Below are positions 12,894 through 27,600 of a DNA stretch of 64,000 nt, piece after piece; the first letter of the stretch is position 1, and each line of letters opens with the position of its first letter. Source of the DNA: Acanthopleura granulata (lineage: Eukaryota; Mollusca; Polyplacophora; Chitonida; Chitonidae). A program made the position numbers and the translations under genes. The notes below the pieces were generated by a model that worked only from the letters and a program-made list of their open reading frames with translations, searched no databases and had not been told where the DNA came from. The stretch covers positions 19,850,141 to 19,914,140 of the forward strand of contig JABBOT010000080.1 in assembly GCA_016165875.1 (NCBI GenBank), written 5' to 3'.

Positions 12894-15800
12894 AGTGTTT
12901 ACATACAGATACACTCGCCTGGATATGGCTGAGATATTGCCAATGTGGCATTAAGCCATTATCATTCATTCATTCATTCTTATAGATACACTTTTTTTTA
13001 CACAAACAATTTAAAGTGTGAATAATGAGCAGAGCAGTGTGCAGACAAGGAAAAAAACACTATTTACATGTCAGACGAAGCTATTAATCAAAAGAAGTTT
13101 TCTGCAGAATAGCTATTGCATGGAGACATCAGAGTTGGTAAAAACATAACATATGAATATTCATCGACTGCTTGACAGAACAGTAAAACATTTTGAAAGG
13201 TGGTGATTGTGCGGAATGACGAACAGACAGGCTAAGTAATCAACACCATCGTTACCTCGCCCGATGGCCGTAACACCTGGTGAGGAGCCAATCAGCAGCT
13301 GCCTCAGACGGACAGACGGGACCGGGTAATGAAGACGAATGCCATGCAAAATTCATGTTTACTGACAGAGGCTAAGTTTCTGAGGAAAGTCAGCAGATAA
13401 ACATATGTGCTGCTACTGTGAGGTGGGGCCAGGGTTATGCCCATGTTAAATTGTCTTTACCTGACCAATAAACACTGTCTTTAAAGTGAAAAAATGAAAT
13501 AAAAGAATCTGAATTTGAAAACAGGGTCATTGGAATTTTGGAAACTGAAAACTACAACCATATTTTGAAAAAGACCTGGGTAAAATGGTTGAAAGCTAGA
13601 GGATTTGCGAAACATTATATGGTTATGCCTTGAGTTCTTCATTATTACTGTTAGAGAACCCACATACAAGGATGAGTCTTAAGCAGTATGTACAACTGTA
13701 TTATCCAAAACTGTCAGTAAATTTTCTGTTAGATTTTTTAGATTGAATCAAAAGCAGTGAAACCTATAAATTGTTCGGTGTGACTTACATGTATTTTTTC
13801 ACCCAAACACTGTACCTACAATGTTGGAATGCATGAGGCTCTTCTGTTATGTGTTTGCATAGATAACCATTGTACAGGTACATGTGCAAGTGTAGTGGAC
13901 ACTTACACCAATGGCCTACGTGTACTTTATTTTGGGTTTTCAAAACACTTAACCCCTACTGGACACCAACTCAAAACTAAGCTCCAATTATTTGAGTGCA
14001 CCCACAGTAAAATGAAGAGAAATGGCATAAAGTCATGTTAACCAACAAGCCAAACACAGTAATTATACAACAGAGGTTGGGAGTTGTTAAAAAGAAAGTT
14101 AACACTGCGCATGTCTAGATGCCCCAGTTGTGATATTTTCATGATATCCATCTAGTCCACCATACACTATCAAGTACATCATGGAAGTAACAGTTCCAAA
14201 TCCTGACTGCAGCTGTTTTTTCTGTTATCTTGAGAGGCACAATGATTTTGTTCTTTGGGCGTGTGGAAGGGTCTGCTCTTAGTGATTATAATTTCCATCT
14301 TAAAAGTGAAATATTCTGAATTGAATTAAGCTTTAAAAGTCATAAATAAATAAATTAGTAACATTGATTTTAGGAACCTGTTAAGGTATTGAGTATTCCT
14401 AGAATTATTCAACATTTTCTTTTAAAAATTTAATATCTCATTGAGTCTGGATGGATATCCATCTGATTTCTAGTCCTTAAGGCACATGTACTGAAATTGT
14501 AACATCCAAGTTTCACTTTTACTGTTGGCACATTACACTTGTATTGTGTTCACATGTCCACAATTTGTGTTTATGGCACAGTTATGGTGATTTTTTATTC
14601 AAGAAGACACTTAAGTTTGTTGTTTGGAATAGAAGTCCACGTACGGTTTACAAAACTACAGAGGGGGGTGAATTAATTGAAGAGTAATTATGTATTAATA
14701 CATGTGGTTTTAGACAGTGTTACATGCACGTACAGCTGACCAGCATATGAAGTGTACAGATCTACAGTGCATGGGTATAGGTATAGATATTGTCTGGCCA
14801 GAACTATTAACAGATCATTAGTTTACTCGTCTGCCTTTATCTTTCTCGTACCACTGGGACCTATTTAAGAAGCCTGTCCAAATTCTGCCCAACCCTGATC
14901 CTACTTATTGCCAGGTAGCGGTGCTATGAGGTCATTCTTATATGAACACTCTTCATTGAAGACTTTGACAAATATAGTAGATTGTTTGGTCTCCTAGCTC
15001 TTCACTCTAATAGTAGTAAGAGTTAACATCTCATTCTTTTGTTTGCTCACATGGTGGCCGATATATAAATTAAAGTCCTTTATGCAGATTGTCTTAGATG
15101 CCTGGATGCTGGATCGTTCTGTCAAGCGGTTGTGTTCATTTTTGGAAGCGTCATCAAGCCATGATTAGGAGTTTATGATGGTTTCAGGAAATTGAAATTA
15201 CTTTTTCCTTGTACTATTAAGAATCAATGGTGCATGAAACCTGGCTCCAGTTTGACGACTGGCTGGCAAAGTTACATGAGTAGACTTTGTGATTTAAGCT
15301 AAGGGAAGTTCATAAATATCTTGGAGCATAATGTCTGGACCGGCAAAAGATGAGACAGAGGTACTTGTCCAGTTTTTTCTCTGAGTTTTTTTTTTTTTAA
15401 CAATTTGATTTCAGTCTTCTCCAAAGTAATAGCATGAATCTTCGAAGCACATATATGTAAAGAAATCTGTGATTTTAAGTCAGTGTTATTTTGCCTGTGA
15501 AGGAAAATGGTTTAGTATGACCTTGACAAACTGTCAGGATTCAAGGTGATTTAACATTGCTTCTGTTATCTGGTATATGCCACATTTGCTAAGAAGTTGC
15601 TGGCACATGTATTTGTGTTCAGTATTGTTACTTATGAAATGAACTTAGTATCTACAGTTAAGGTTACTTATTTGAAGATGTGAAAAGTCTAAGACTGATA
15701 CATACTTTGAAAAGAAACATACATCAAAAATTGTATATTTTTGCAGGAATGTTTCTCGGGGCAATTTTACAATTTTTTTTATGCCTGTAAATGATAAAAA

Positions 15801-18800
15801 AAATGACGAATGGTGCTATCAGAGGGTGTTAAATTTATCAAGTTGTAACAATAAAAAACTGAAAGGTGAAGTTGTTTCAAAGTGAAGAATACATGTATCT
15901 CTGTACATTGGAAACAGTGGCATTCAGTGAGAGGACAGATCTGTACAAAGTTGACTTATCAAGTGGCAATGGCTACTCAGCAGGTAGTTTCACTTTTTTT
16001 AGGTGAGCAGGAAAAGTCATCAAACAGTGTAAAAAGCAACATCTCAATCTCTAATGTAATAGGAATCCTTTCAGCTATAAAAATTATGTATTTGGTTCAA
16101 GAATCTCTTTTAAAATATTTGTAATAATAATGCTTTTTGTGAAGAAGTCCATTACATGTACATTCTGTAATCTCTTCAACAAGTTTTTTTATTTCTACAG
16201 CAAAATAATGTGCATATTCATATGATGTGGTATTTAAAAAAAGCCCAAATCTTATTCTTATTAAAGTGAAAGACAACGCATTTTCAGAGTTAAGTTTGCC
16301 AAACCCTCGGAAAATATTATGTCGGTAAAGTATTTTTTTCTAACAGCTACTACAAGAGTGGAAAATGACATTTGACCATGCTCTGTCAGCTAACATGAAA
16401 CACAGCCATTGTGTGTGGGTTGTGGGCGTGGAAAACTCGTCACTTGACACTGTAGTAAGCTGATAGAGTTGTTGTTGAAACTTATGTATATATGTAGATT
16501 TGTAACGTGAAATGATCAGGAAACTTTTTCCAGCCATAACACAATGGTCTGGAAATACTTTGCAGTCTTGTTCACTCATGTACTTGTTATAGTGAAATTA
16601 ATATAACGTTAAAACAGTCTCCTGTCCCTAGGCTATTACATGTGTGTCGGTTTATAAACAGCTGACTGCTCAGTCTCTTATAAATTCAAAAGCATGGATG
16701 CCTTCAGAACCACAGTCGGCAGCAAAATACTCCCCACTTCAAATGAAGAAAATGGAGCAACAAATTCCTAGAAACTCTGACAGGTTTTTGTAAGAATTTT
16801 GTTATCGTTTTAATGAATAGTGCCTCAGTCATGAACTGTCTTTCACTTTAATGTCATAAAATTCAAATTTTTCTGTCATGTCTGTTGCTAGTAAAACACA
16901 TTTAAACTTATCTGTTATATAGAAAACCTGCCTTCCGTTTCAAAGTAGCCATTGTTTGAGGCTGTGCCACCATTAGCCAGTCAAAACGCTTTCTACATAG
17001 AGACCTTGAAAAGTCGGTGACGCATAGGATGCACCACAGCCTTTTATCTCACTGTGAACAAATGTTACTACCACATTGGATTTTTATTGATTTCTGACTA
17101 ATGAAAGGCACACAAGTTAATATTGAGGAGTAGACATTTGACATTAAACTTATTTCATTTGATTAATAGTAAATTTTTCAGTTTTTTGCTTATTGTCTGT
17201 CTTTGAAATAACATTCTATTATATCAGTAAAGTGTTTAACCCAGGAAGCATAGACTAGCGTCTTGCCCAAAATGAACCAAGCATGCAAGTTACTCTTGCA
17301 GGCAAGAACCTAGACAACGTTCCATGTGACACTTAGACTCATCCAAATAAAGGTTGAACAGGTTGTTGTCAGACATACCCTGTGTTCCTATAAAACTAAA
17401 AACACAACACTTCAAGTTTTATGCCAAAGTTCACACACAAAAGAAATCAATATTACCTGACCTCTTCACACTTATCCAAGGTAAGGGGTTATGAGAAATA
17501 GGATAAAGTTACATGATTTCAGGTAGGACTTCATAAAATCTGACTTTTTTTTGTGATTGCCTGTGGCCCCTGTTGTGTTCACAGGAAAATTCTGAACTAG
17601 TACACCATGACAAAGTTGAGGCGGTAATAGCTCCATTATTTGACCAAAAAAGCAGATAAAAAATATCCATATATTAACTCCTTGTCCTCAAAGAGGCGAC
17701 CCATCGGGTGTTTTATTTTTGGTATATACCTACAGCACCTTCGCAAAATAGCGCAGCTAGGAGTTTGAAGAGAGTAGTGGTTCTCTGGGTACGACATACT
17801 CATTGACTCTAGGTTTGAATATGGCTGCTTTTGGAAAACCACCAAGACGTACAAATTATTTAATGTTTTCCACAAAACATCAATCATGTGAATGTTTTAC
17901 ATTTGAATAACGAAAACAGAGCAACTTTTACAACTTGTAACAGTAATGTTCATTATTTGCAGGCTTTTCCTTTAATGAATAAGCATTTTTGATACATGTA
18001 AATATGTAAGATATCTGACATTCTGTTTGTCATTTAATAAAAAATGTTCTAGTTTATAGTGGTGGTGAATAATGTGAAATTAGGCATGCTACAGCACAGT
18101 GGACTGTGTGTGAGCTTAGCTTGTAATATATTTGAGAAGGGATTGATCTTTGTGAACTTGTAAGGTAAATCTTAAAATGTAGTTTTTCTCAAAAGTACAC
18201 TTCACATGTTTCTTACTCTTTCTAAGACTTACTTTAGGATCGTAATTTAAATTAATAATAAAAATGATGACGATAAAGATAAGAACACAAATATGACAGG
18301 TGCCTGATTTTTCAGTGATTGCACACATAATTCGTTTTGTGTGGCTTTCTACCATATATTTCCTGCTAATTGTGAAGATTACTGGAAAGGCTATATCAAC
18401 AGTTCACTAAAATGATTACAATATGTAGTGTTTTATCTCTCACTCTTTTCCTCTTCGTTCAATATTCTGAAGAGAAAAAAGAAGTCATGCTACAGCTTTA
18501 TGCGGCGTTACAGTACATGCATATTTTATATGTCCTTGAGGAAAAAGGTGTCCTCTATTAGTCAAAGGGAGTTGTAGGGTTTTCATGTGGGGACTGAGCA
18601 GAACTGTTTATGATTCACCCAGGAGTTTACTCAAAGGTCTGTCCATGCTAATGCGAAAATATTCAAGGAACTACTGACATGTACATGTATGTATCACCTG
18701 AGGGAACCATCAGTCACCAGGGGGGAGGAATTTGATAGTTTTGATTGGTCAACATGGATCTTATTACCATGGCAACAGCAATTTGCAAGTGGTTTTTGGC

Positions 18801-20784
18801 TTATGGCTCTGTTGAGGTTACAGAACGGTGAAGGCCCTGGAATGGTGGGAATCCAGTAACCACATATGTGAGGGCAAGGCGTTTGTAATCAGATATGACA
18901 GATGTGGGCTGAAGTTGGCAAAGCTGGTGTTTTACCACTCTAGATAACATCCACTAGTGTCATGCAGGCAAGAGCTGACCTAGAGACTGCACTTTAACTT
19001 TGATACACGCCCTAAAAATACATGGTCTCCTTTGTGAAAGCGAAAAAGAAACAGACCCTGGCTTTTCGGTGAGAATCAGCATTAAAACTGAGAAGTAGAA
19101 CACTTTGTTGAATAAGTTTTAGAAATTTTATCCAGAAAAACAGAGCTTTTTGTTGAATAAATTTTTGAAACCTTATCTACAAACCATTTTTGGGAATTAT
19201 TATACAGAATTGTTCCTAAAACTTATTTGGAATTTTGTGTGTGATATTCAAAGAGAGGTCATTTGTATGATACCTTTGATCACTGGTAATTAAATTGAAA
19301 TTGTGTGATTCACATGTGTGCTTATATTAGAATCCATTCCTTTGGTTTTACATATGAGTATTATATTTCTTTGACTTCATTACATTTTTTTTACTAGCAT
19401 GTTTCAATGTTTTTACTAAATGCTTCTGCTATGGTACAGTGAACATTTATCTGAATAAGAGGCATCTTATCATTATTGTTAATTAAAGATGAACAGTTAG
19501 TGCACAGATGGTAACCAAGGGGTTAAAAGGTTATCTGTGTTCTTACATGTATACTTATAGACTACATACATGTACATATAGGTGCAACATTTTACATTTT
19601 AAACTATGGATAAGTTAGATGATACAGTATACATGTAACTGTAGCACTAGTCAAGGCCATCCTTGAAATATATCTTGTTTAACAAAACTGCCCCTAGGTA
19701 AATTTTTTTTATTGTTATTCTGGCTAATGAAGAAGGTATTGGTTTTAAAACGTGAAGAAAAGGGTTTTTGTGTGATGTCCATGTACTTCTGATGGTTTAG
19801 TATCACTATGGTCTGCTGAACAACCTTGATGGTTTCTGCAATTTATTCACTGTAGAAAAGAAAGAAAACATGTAAAAACCATACATGGAAATTGCATGAA
19901 AAACTTTTCATGTAATGCGGATTTTATTTAAGTGTGTCCCCCTCGTGTAAGCACTTATTTTACATGTGTGATTTAAAATGAGATTTTCACTGGAATGTTA
20001 ATCAAAAGTGAGCAGAGAAAACCATTCTGAAGATAAGGTAAATTCTCTGTTTAAAAGAAGAAGCATAAGTCAGCTTTATACTCCTGGAGGCTGGTGTAAA
20101 TATGTACACATGTAAACAAGTCAGTAGGTACAAGTGCTTGCACATGTATGTTAACAAGTATGGACGAGCTGACATGTGTAGAGAATGTACAGAATGTACA
20201 TGTAGGAGAAGCTTACCTTGGCAGGTTGCTGGCATTTGTTGGTGAACTATGTTTTTGTACAAACAGCAGTGATTAGAGGATGCTCAAAACAGTGGTGTTT
20301 TGGGGATGGTAAATGTTGATGATCAGATCAATCATTGGCTTGAATTTTTTGGCTCAGTCAGAATCAGAACAGCTCTGAAATTATGGTACCTTGTTCAAGG
20401 ATAACAAGTGCTTTTTATTCAGATAATTGTTCCGGACTTTTGTGCACTTTCAAGAACATTTGCTGCTGGTGTATGGGAAGCTGAATGCCTACTGTTAAAG
20501 GAGAACAAGTGATTGTTTGTAGAGAAAGTTTTGTGCACTTTAAAGATGATTCTCTGCAAACAGTTATCAGAAAGAGATGCCATAATTATTTATTCATGTC
20601 ACTGATGATGCTACTTGAACTTTAGTGGATCATATTTTCCCACTGTGTATTTTGTATTTAGTATTGTGATTAAATTCTTGTCTGGGACTCCCAAAATGTT
20701 GGTTCGTTTCACCACCATATTTGAGTTCATCTTTGGAGGCAAATACAGGTCATAAAGTATAGCTGTTGTTGTCAAAACATAATA
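12894..20784. other. Long non-coding stretch, probably intron or upstream flank of CLCN7
   Basis: No frame here has splice context or homology. 12900-12980 has a SINE-like end (ggctgagatattgccaatgt and (ATTC)n). 13215-13335 is locally GC- and CpG-rich compared with its surroundings but has no supported frame. Confidence 0.55.
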
Positions 20785-20865
20785 AGTCTTTCCTACAGTC
20801 ATGTTGTCATCCTACCTTCTAAACAAACTTCAAAGCACCTTTCTAAGATCAAAAGATTATGCTCA
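20785..20865 (+). repeat. Repeat family E copy
   Basis: Shares tgtcatcctaccttctaaac aaacttcaaagcacctttct with 52845 and 54668. Confidence 0.55.
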
Positions 20866-21457
20866 GAGTCAAAATGAAGAACTTAGCTATGGAGGAAATT
20901 ACAAGTCAACTACAAAAATCTATTCACTGAAAAGATTACATGCAGTCTTTAATGACCATTGCTTTATGTCGTCAGCTTGACACTCTATTGTAATATATTA
21001 AACACTATTAAACACTGAGTGCAATTCAACACAGCTATAATCATTTTATAAATGTCCATAAATTTTTGTTGACCAAAGTTGGTCATTTTTTGGAAATATG
21101 TGCACTGCACAGTAATGTTGCCCAATTTTCTGCTGACATTTTGCTTAACAAGATTGTAAAATGCCAGAGACGGTGAAAGCCTTACTCTATCATTAAATAA
21201 TACATCTTCTGATAATAAGGTTGAGTTGATCAGTATATTTGTTGTTGTCTATGATTTGTCCATTACATATAGAAAAGACAACTCAGTAATGTGTATCTTA
21301 ATGCCTGGCGATACGATATGATATGATGCAAGAAAATGATACACAATTATATAAATGCCCTCAATGGTGTGAAACTCATGACAGCTTACTGTATAGTGCC
21401 AGTAGGTAAAGATCTCCGTGTAGCTCAATTATAATGTCTATCATTGTTTGTTGGCAG

Positions 21458-21619
21458 TTTATCGTAACACCTGTCAGTGCAGACGATCAGCCTACTCCGG
21501 GAAAGCGGGACACTTTGGAGAGGGAGATCCCTGTGTTTGAGGAGGTGAACCATGATGGCGAGAACACAGATTCCTACAACCAGAACAGCATTACGTATCT
21601 CCTTGCCAACAGGTTCAGG
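21458..21619 (+). CDS. CLCN7: CLCN7 exon 1 of those seen: acidic cytosolic N-terminal segment
   Basis: The open segment is 54 codons, phase 0 at both ends, bounded by ttggcag and gtaaga. It reads from [10 protein letters not shown] to TYLLANRFR and is rich in D/E, as expected for the poorly conserved cytosolic N-terminus of ClC-7. An in-frame ATG lies just upstream at 21434, inside what looks like the acceptor tract, so an unspliced start there cannot be excluded. The family gives little support in this region. The call rests on open frame, splice signals and phase match to 27325. Confidence 0.65.
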
Positions 21620-24600
21620 GTAAGACCATGTAACACCCTTTTATTATACATGTAGCTGGTTAATTTTTCTTACATGTACGCAGAATGTACGTTACTCCTC
21701 TTTGACGTACATGTACAGGTGTGTCATGCAGGAATTATTCTGCGCTGCTGCAGCAAATACAAACTCTGCTACCAGAAGAAAGACACGGATTAACTATAGC
21801 ATATCTGTCATTTTATTGGTTAGTGTGATGCTTTTTTCATTAAAACGATCAGTGTATTAAATCTCACGTTTCTTCACAAATGTGTTGTAGGACATTATTA
21901 TGTGATGTTTTGATCTGAAATATTGATGGAAAATGTGTGGACTTGCCAGCAAAAGCTTTTGATACAGCTCTGCTGTAGATTACACAGCTGGAACCTGAAT
22001 TTTTCCACCTTCAAGTACATTGGCACTCATGGACGGGGTTAGCGCAGATTTCATGGTTTGTTCATGTACATGTTTGCTTGTTGGTGTTTTATGCTGTACT
22101 CAATGACATTTCACTTAAGTAACAAAGGCCACCATTATTTACATGTAGTAGGAGGACCCTGGGCAGAGTCTTCCCCTGTTCGACTGGAGAGGAAGCCAAA
22201 TCTCATTCTATTTGTATTAATCATCCAATTTACCAACACATTTGCCAACCATGTATATTATGTCTGATTGTTTGAGGGGTTTTAAGGCATACTTTTAACT
22301 TGGTAACATTGGTACCAATTTGCTTGGTGAGAACGAGAGGTATAAGCCAAATACTGGTTGACCCAGTGTTGAGATAATGCCAGAAAGAGAGACAGAGAGG
22401 CATCATATCTGGTGTCTTTATCATGGTGTTCCAGTGAGGTACATTTAAAAATAGTTTGACATTATTCCTCCCTAGATGCTACATGTACATGTACAAGAAG
22501 ACTTCATCTTTGTTTGACAGAAATATTATGGAAGGTAAAGTTAAGCCCCAATCAAGCTACCAAGCAAATATAGCGTGACTGTTGTTTTTTTTCTTTGTAA
22601 CTTAATTTTAGTTTTACCATAGGCTCTTGTTGCAGAGGATTTTTCTCGAAGCTTAAATGTTTATTTAGTGATTACATGGTCAGATGGTAAGTTTTTGTTT
22701 TGCACGCACATACACATGTAAAGGGTGGGCCGTTGGGTCACTTTACCTTGTCAAGAAAAATTTTATGGTTCCGCTTAATTAAACTGCAAAAAATATGTAA
22801 TAAAAAACTTTTTTGACACCCAGAAATTGTCCATACATTCACTATTGGTGAAATGATTATGAAGTCTTAATTGTCTCTTCAAAATTGAGTACCAACACTG
22901 CTGATAATCCTTGTATCAAGTAAGCAAGTGTTCATGCTGTGTCATGGCCTAATCTATTCTCTAGTTGGTCAAGGGCACAGTGGCCGAACTTGTAGGCAGT
23001 GTCAACAATCCCAGCAATTTTGCCTGTTCAAGAAAATAGTTACAATCAATGGGAAAGCTTCAAGTTTGCAAACAAGGAAATTGCAAGTACATCAAAATCA
23101 GACAAAATAAAACTGAGGTGGATTTTCTGTTTTGTTTTTATTTCATTTTGGATTCATCATTGTTGGCTTGTACGTACACCTCAAAATAAAATTGGTGTTG
23201 CCTAATGTTGCTGTGTAAGGATAATACATGTGGTTCTCAGTGTATTGCTAGGTGTATGTGTGTGTATTTCTTATGAATAGGTTAAGGCCTTAATTTGTCT
23301 GGCCGCAGATGTTATAGAGTGACTCGATCTTGTCTACAGTGTGATAATCCAATGCTCTCATCAGCATCCACTGAATGAATAGATAATTTTAATACCAGTC
23401 ATGAGAGAATTAAAGGCAGTACTTTCTGACGTGCTGGTCAAGTAATGATCATTAACATGCAGTATTAGTTGTTGTACTTTAGATTGTCTACCTGCAAAAG
23501 CACAGAGCTCAGACAGTTGCAGGGTGGGCTTGCTGCCACCAGCAGGCCCTTGACCAGTGAGGTTGTGTGATCCAACCCAGCTCTAGCATGTTGTTCTGCA
23601 GCTTGAAAGAGCTACTTTGGTATCCAAAAGCTCTTTGTCTTAAAAGCAAGGTGAAATGATAAAGATTGAGAAATGTGAATTGCTTTCCTAAATTGTAAAA
23701 TTATTACAGCGTTTCAAAACCAATATTATACGATGCGTCAGAGAAACAAAATTTTTCTCTTCTTCCAGCTTTGTCACAAACACGACATCACCAATCGCTG
23801 ACGTATATCTGCAAATGACACCGCCCTTTCAAACGCTCATAACAGTATTCCAGCATGAATGCCTTACTTGACCTCACATCTGCCTGATTTGACATCATTT
23901 AAGGAATATTAATACGTCACATCCGGAAAATTTTACAAACACAGTCAAAGATTTTGTTTTTTAAATGATCTTCAGTTATATGAGTTAAATAGAGTTATTG
24001 ATTGAAAATCCTTTTGTTCTGCGTAATTTTTTTTTTCATATAATTTTAACATTTCTGCACAGTTTGTATTCTAACCATAGTGGCATTTCAAAGGAAAAGA
24101 TCAGGTAAGCATTAGGCAGTTTGTGGTAAAAGAGTAAACCTTGAAGATTTAAAAACGACCATCAAATATTGTTTCAGATTTTTTTTAGTTCCAAGACAAC
24201 AAATTTTGAGTAGATCCTAACACACACTCACTTTAGAAAGATAAATACCTCCAGTGTAAAGGGGACCTAACTGGGATAATAAGTTTGACCAATTACCACA
24301 CAGGATTATTTGAAGCCTAGTTATCCTGGTACCAGATATGATATGAATCGGGCCCTTAAATCATTATCATTCTGTGTGCAGCGTAAAATATTGGCATCTT
24401 ATGACAGTTATGGCAGCTTACGGTGGAAAACAATATGTGAGAGCGTCTAACAAATTATTGGCCAATGGCAGTTTATTGTGGGTGACTCTGGTTTCCTCCA
24501 CCATTAAACTTGACCTCCATATCATGACTTGTATAGGCCTTACATTTATAAAGTAGTTCTGCATGCTGTAGGCTTAAATGGAAGTAAATGCAGACAAATT

Positions 24601-27600
24601 GATTAGGAAAATAGCCTTTTTTGAACATCCCTGGGATGTGCATGAACTCATAAATATACAGCATTAGGGCGGCAGACTTTCTGAAACTGTGATTCCAGAA
24701 AATGGATATGTCAGTATTTTTGAAAGTACGTCAATGGGAGGACGCAAACATTGGTTAGATATGTTCAATCTTTCTGTGAAATCATGACATCTTAATTGCC
24801 TTGGCCAAGAATGGAATGAAACGTAAGCTATTAATTTGCACAAAGTTTGCTGAGTGGTCTTCTGACATGTACATCATACATGGTAATGCTCATTACTTTT
24901 TGTGCATACATTAACTTTTGTGGGTCAGGTGGAACTAACTATCTTGAAAATTAATAAGGGCTTAAAAATAGAAAATTACTAAGAAAGATACTAAGGGTGA
25001 CATTTTCTCAAAGTACATTAGTCAGCTATTGGAGGAAAAATGCCAAAGGTTCAGTTTGAGTTATTGAAATCAAAATTTTTCGGATAATTAAATGCGAATC
25101 AAGAATTATAAAATACAAATGCTCCAAGTTTTTGCCATTGAAATGTGAAAACTTTGTCATGAAAATGAGGGGAATTTCTGTTGAAGTTCTGCTTATATTG
25201 TTCAGTGATATGTTATAATGTACAAGTGACATGTAGTGACATGGATCCATTTTACGTAATTGTATAACAAAGGGAGATGGAGGTATTTTGTCTTTAATTT
25301 AGTGAATTAATTTGTATGACAGATGTTGATTTTCCCCAGCATAATACACACATAATAGAGCATGAAAAATGACAGTGCTTTGACAAAGCCTCGGTAATCA
25401 TGCTGGTTTATATTACTCAAGCAATTATTTACCTTAGGCTATCCTCAAAAAATTCTTTGTTATTTATTCTCATGTGAACTTATGCCATGAGAAAAAATAG
25501 GGTAGGTATGGAGGGAATGCTTTTTTTGTTGTTGCCAGCAAAAGAGATATCAACATTGAGAGAAAAACAACACAAAAAACATGTAAATATTCTATCAGAA
25601 ACTTTTGAACCGATTATATTTAGCGAGTCAGTTTGCTTTGCCCAACAAAGATATTTTGAGGCTGGCCTTAATGGTAAATCAGTCAGCAAGTAGTTAGGAG
25701 TACTAATATATTGTATGTCTTAATCAGGTGTCAAGTGAAGGCTATAGCCAGTGAGTTACTGAGACAAGCTGTGGTTGCCAAGAGCTTTGGGTTACCATCT
25801 GGCAATTAGCTTTTCCCCACTCATTGGCTAATTAACCTGATTGGATAATTCATAGGGCTTACTCTTAGCAATTGATTACTGCTATATATATATATATATA
25901 AGTTGATGAAGGATGCACACAGCATTGCTAGAACAGCCAAAAAAAAAAATAAAACAGAGATGGCTGCTGTTTGAATACATACAAGGACATGCATGTGTGA
26001 TATGCAATTTGTCTGACCAAAAATCCGCCCTTTAAGATGCGAAGTATAATCTTCTAGATCATTGCCATTGGAATATATCCGGGACAATTTCTGATGGAAA
26101 TTCTGTGTAAATATACAGCTATTATGACAGTCTCAGTCTTTACTGGGGGCCAATATGACTAAAGGGTTAGATACAACTACTAGACAATAGCTGATCGAAT
26201 TCTCTTCATTGCCTGAGGCCTTCACACAGCATTTGTTCTTGATCCTTGACTATTTCAATAATCAGCCTCAGTGTGAAAGAGTTGGTTTGGATAACTCTTG
26301 GAGGAATTATTCAAGCTGTTAGCTAGTCCAGTATAATTATGAGGTGCTTCATCATGTCTGCTTGACTGCAGTGGTTTTATATGTACTGTGTTGATTGCTT
26401 TTGCCAAGTCTTTAAAGCATATTTGTTGTTGAGGAACGTTGCAGTTAACACATTCTTCAACTCTCAGGTTATGCCTTTGTCACCAAAAACTGTGGAAAGA
26501 CACGCAACCTTATATGCGCAAATACAATAATATGTCAGCGCCAAGTTACTGCCGATCATACATTATTGATGAAGTCATACTCCTCTCTCTTGCTGGGTGT
26601 CAGAAGCCAGCCACGATTAAAACATCCTCACCCCAGGACTAGAAGCACTCCACTGTTCATCTCAGGTGACAGAGATCACCCACTGTCCTCCAGGAGCCTG
26701 TTTTGACAAGATTAGCTATCTTGCACTTTTTGACACCAGTGCATGGGAACACTGGCTTCTTTGTTTCCTCTCAACAATCCATTAGACTCATGGTCACTGT
26801 TTCTTTGGGGTGAAGATTACAAGGCTGTTATTAAAGAGTTGATGTTCTCCATGAAATGCTTTGGTATAAAGGGGTATAATTACCTTCAGCATGCTTAATG
26901 CTTCGGGGACCAGTGAGTGCAGTTATTGGAGAAAAAGACGGAGAGCTTGTGGGGAAATCAATCTTGCATGGCCTACGTCTGCTGGAAGCTCCTCAGTCAG
27001 ATTTTCCATGAATGGAAGCTAGTGCGCACTGGGGGAAAGTATGCCTTCTAAAGTCGCCAGAGGATATGTAACAGAAAGAGAACCAGGAAAACGTGTCTTC
27101 GAGAAAGTTCCAAGAAAGGGCGTTGGCCCTGAGTTATTTCAAATAATTACGAAACTTCAGGTAAATGTTTGCCTTTATCAAGACAGTTTCCAGACGGTTT
27201 GAAATGTTGAAGTCTGTCATGTCAAGGAGGTCAGGCATCATGATGTTCTTGGAATCTCCTGCCTAATTATTTTGGTGTTAGCCTGAATTTTCATTTGGGT
27301 AAAGTTTTTGTCTTAATATTTCAGGATTTTGGAAAGAAGATCCGACAGTATAGTATAACAAGTGCTGACGAACCATTGATACGCTACAGGAAGCGGTTAA
27401 TATCCAAATATGAGGTAAGCCATTTTGCACTGACTGTATTGAAAAGTTACACTCGTATTAAAACATTTGTGTTTTAAAAGGCGGGTTAATTAAATGAAAA
27501 AAATCGAGATAGCGTGATCGGAATTTCTTCATGAAGTTGTCAAAGATTACGTTGTTGTACAACTGCTGTTGTAAGTTTTGAAGGATCATGTGGAAACAGA

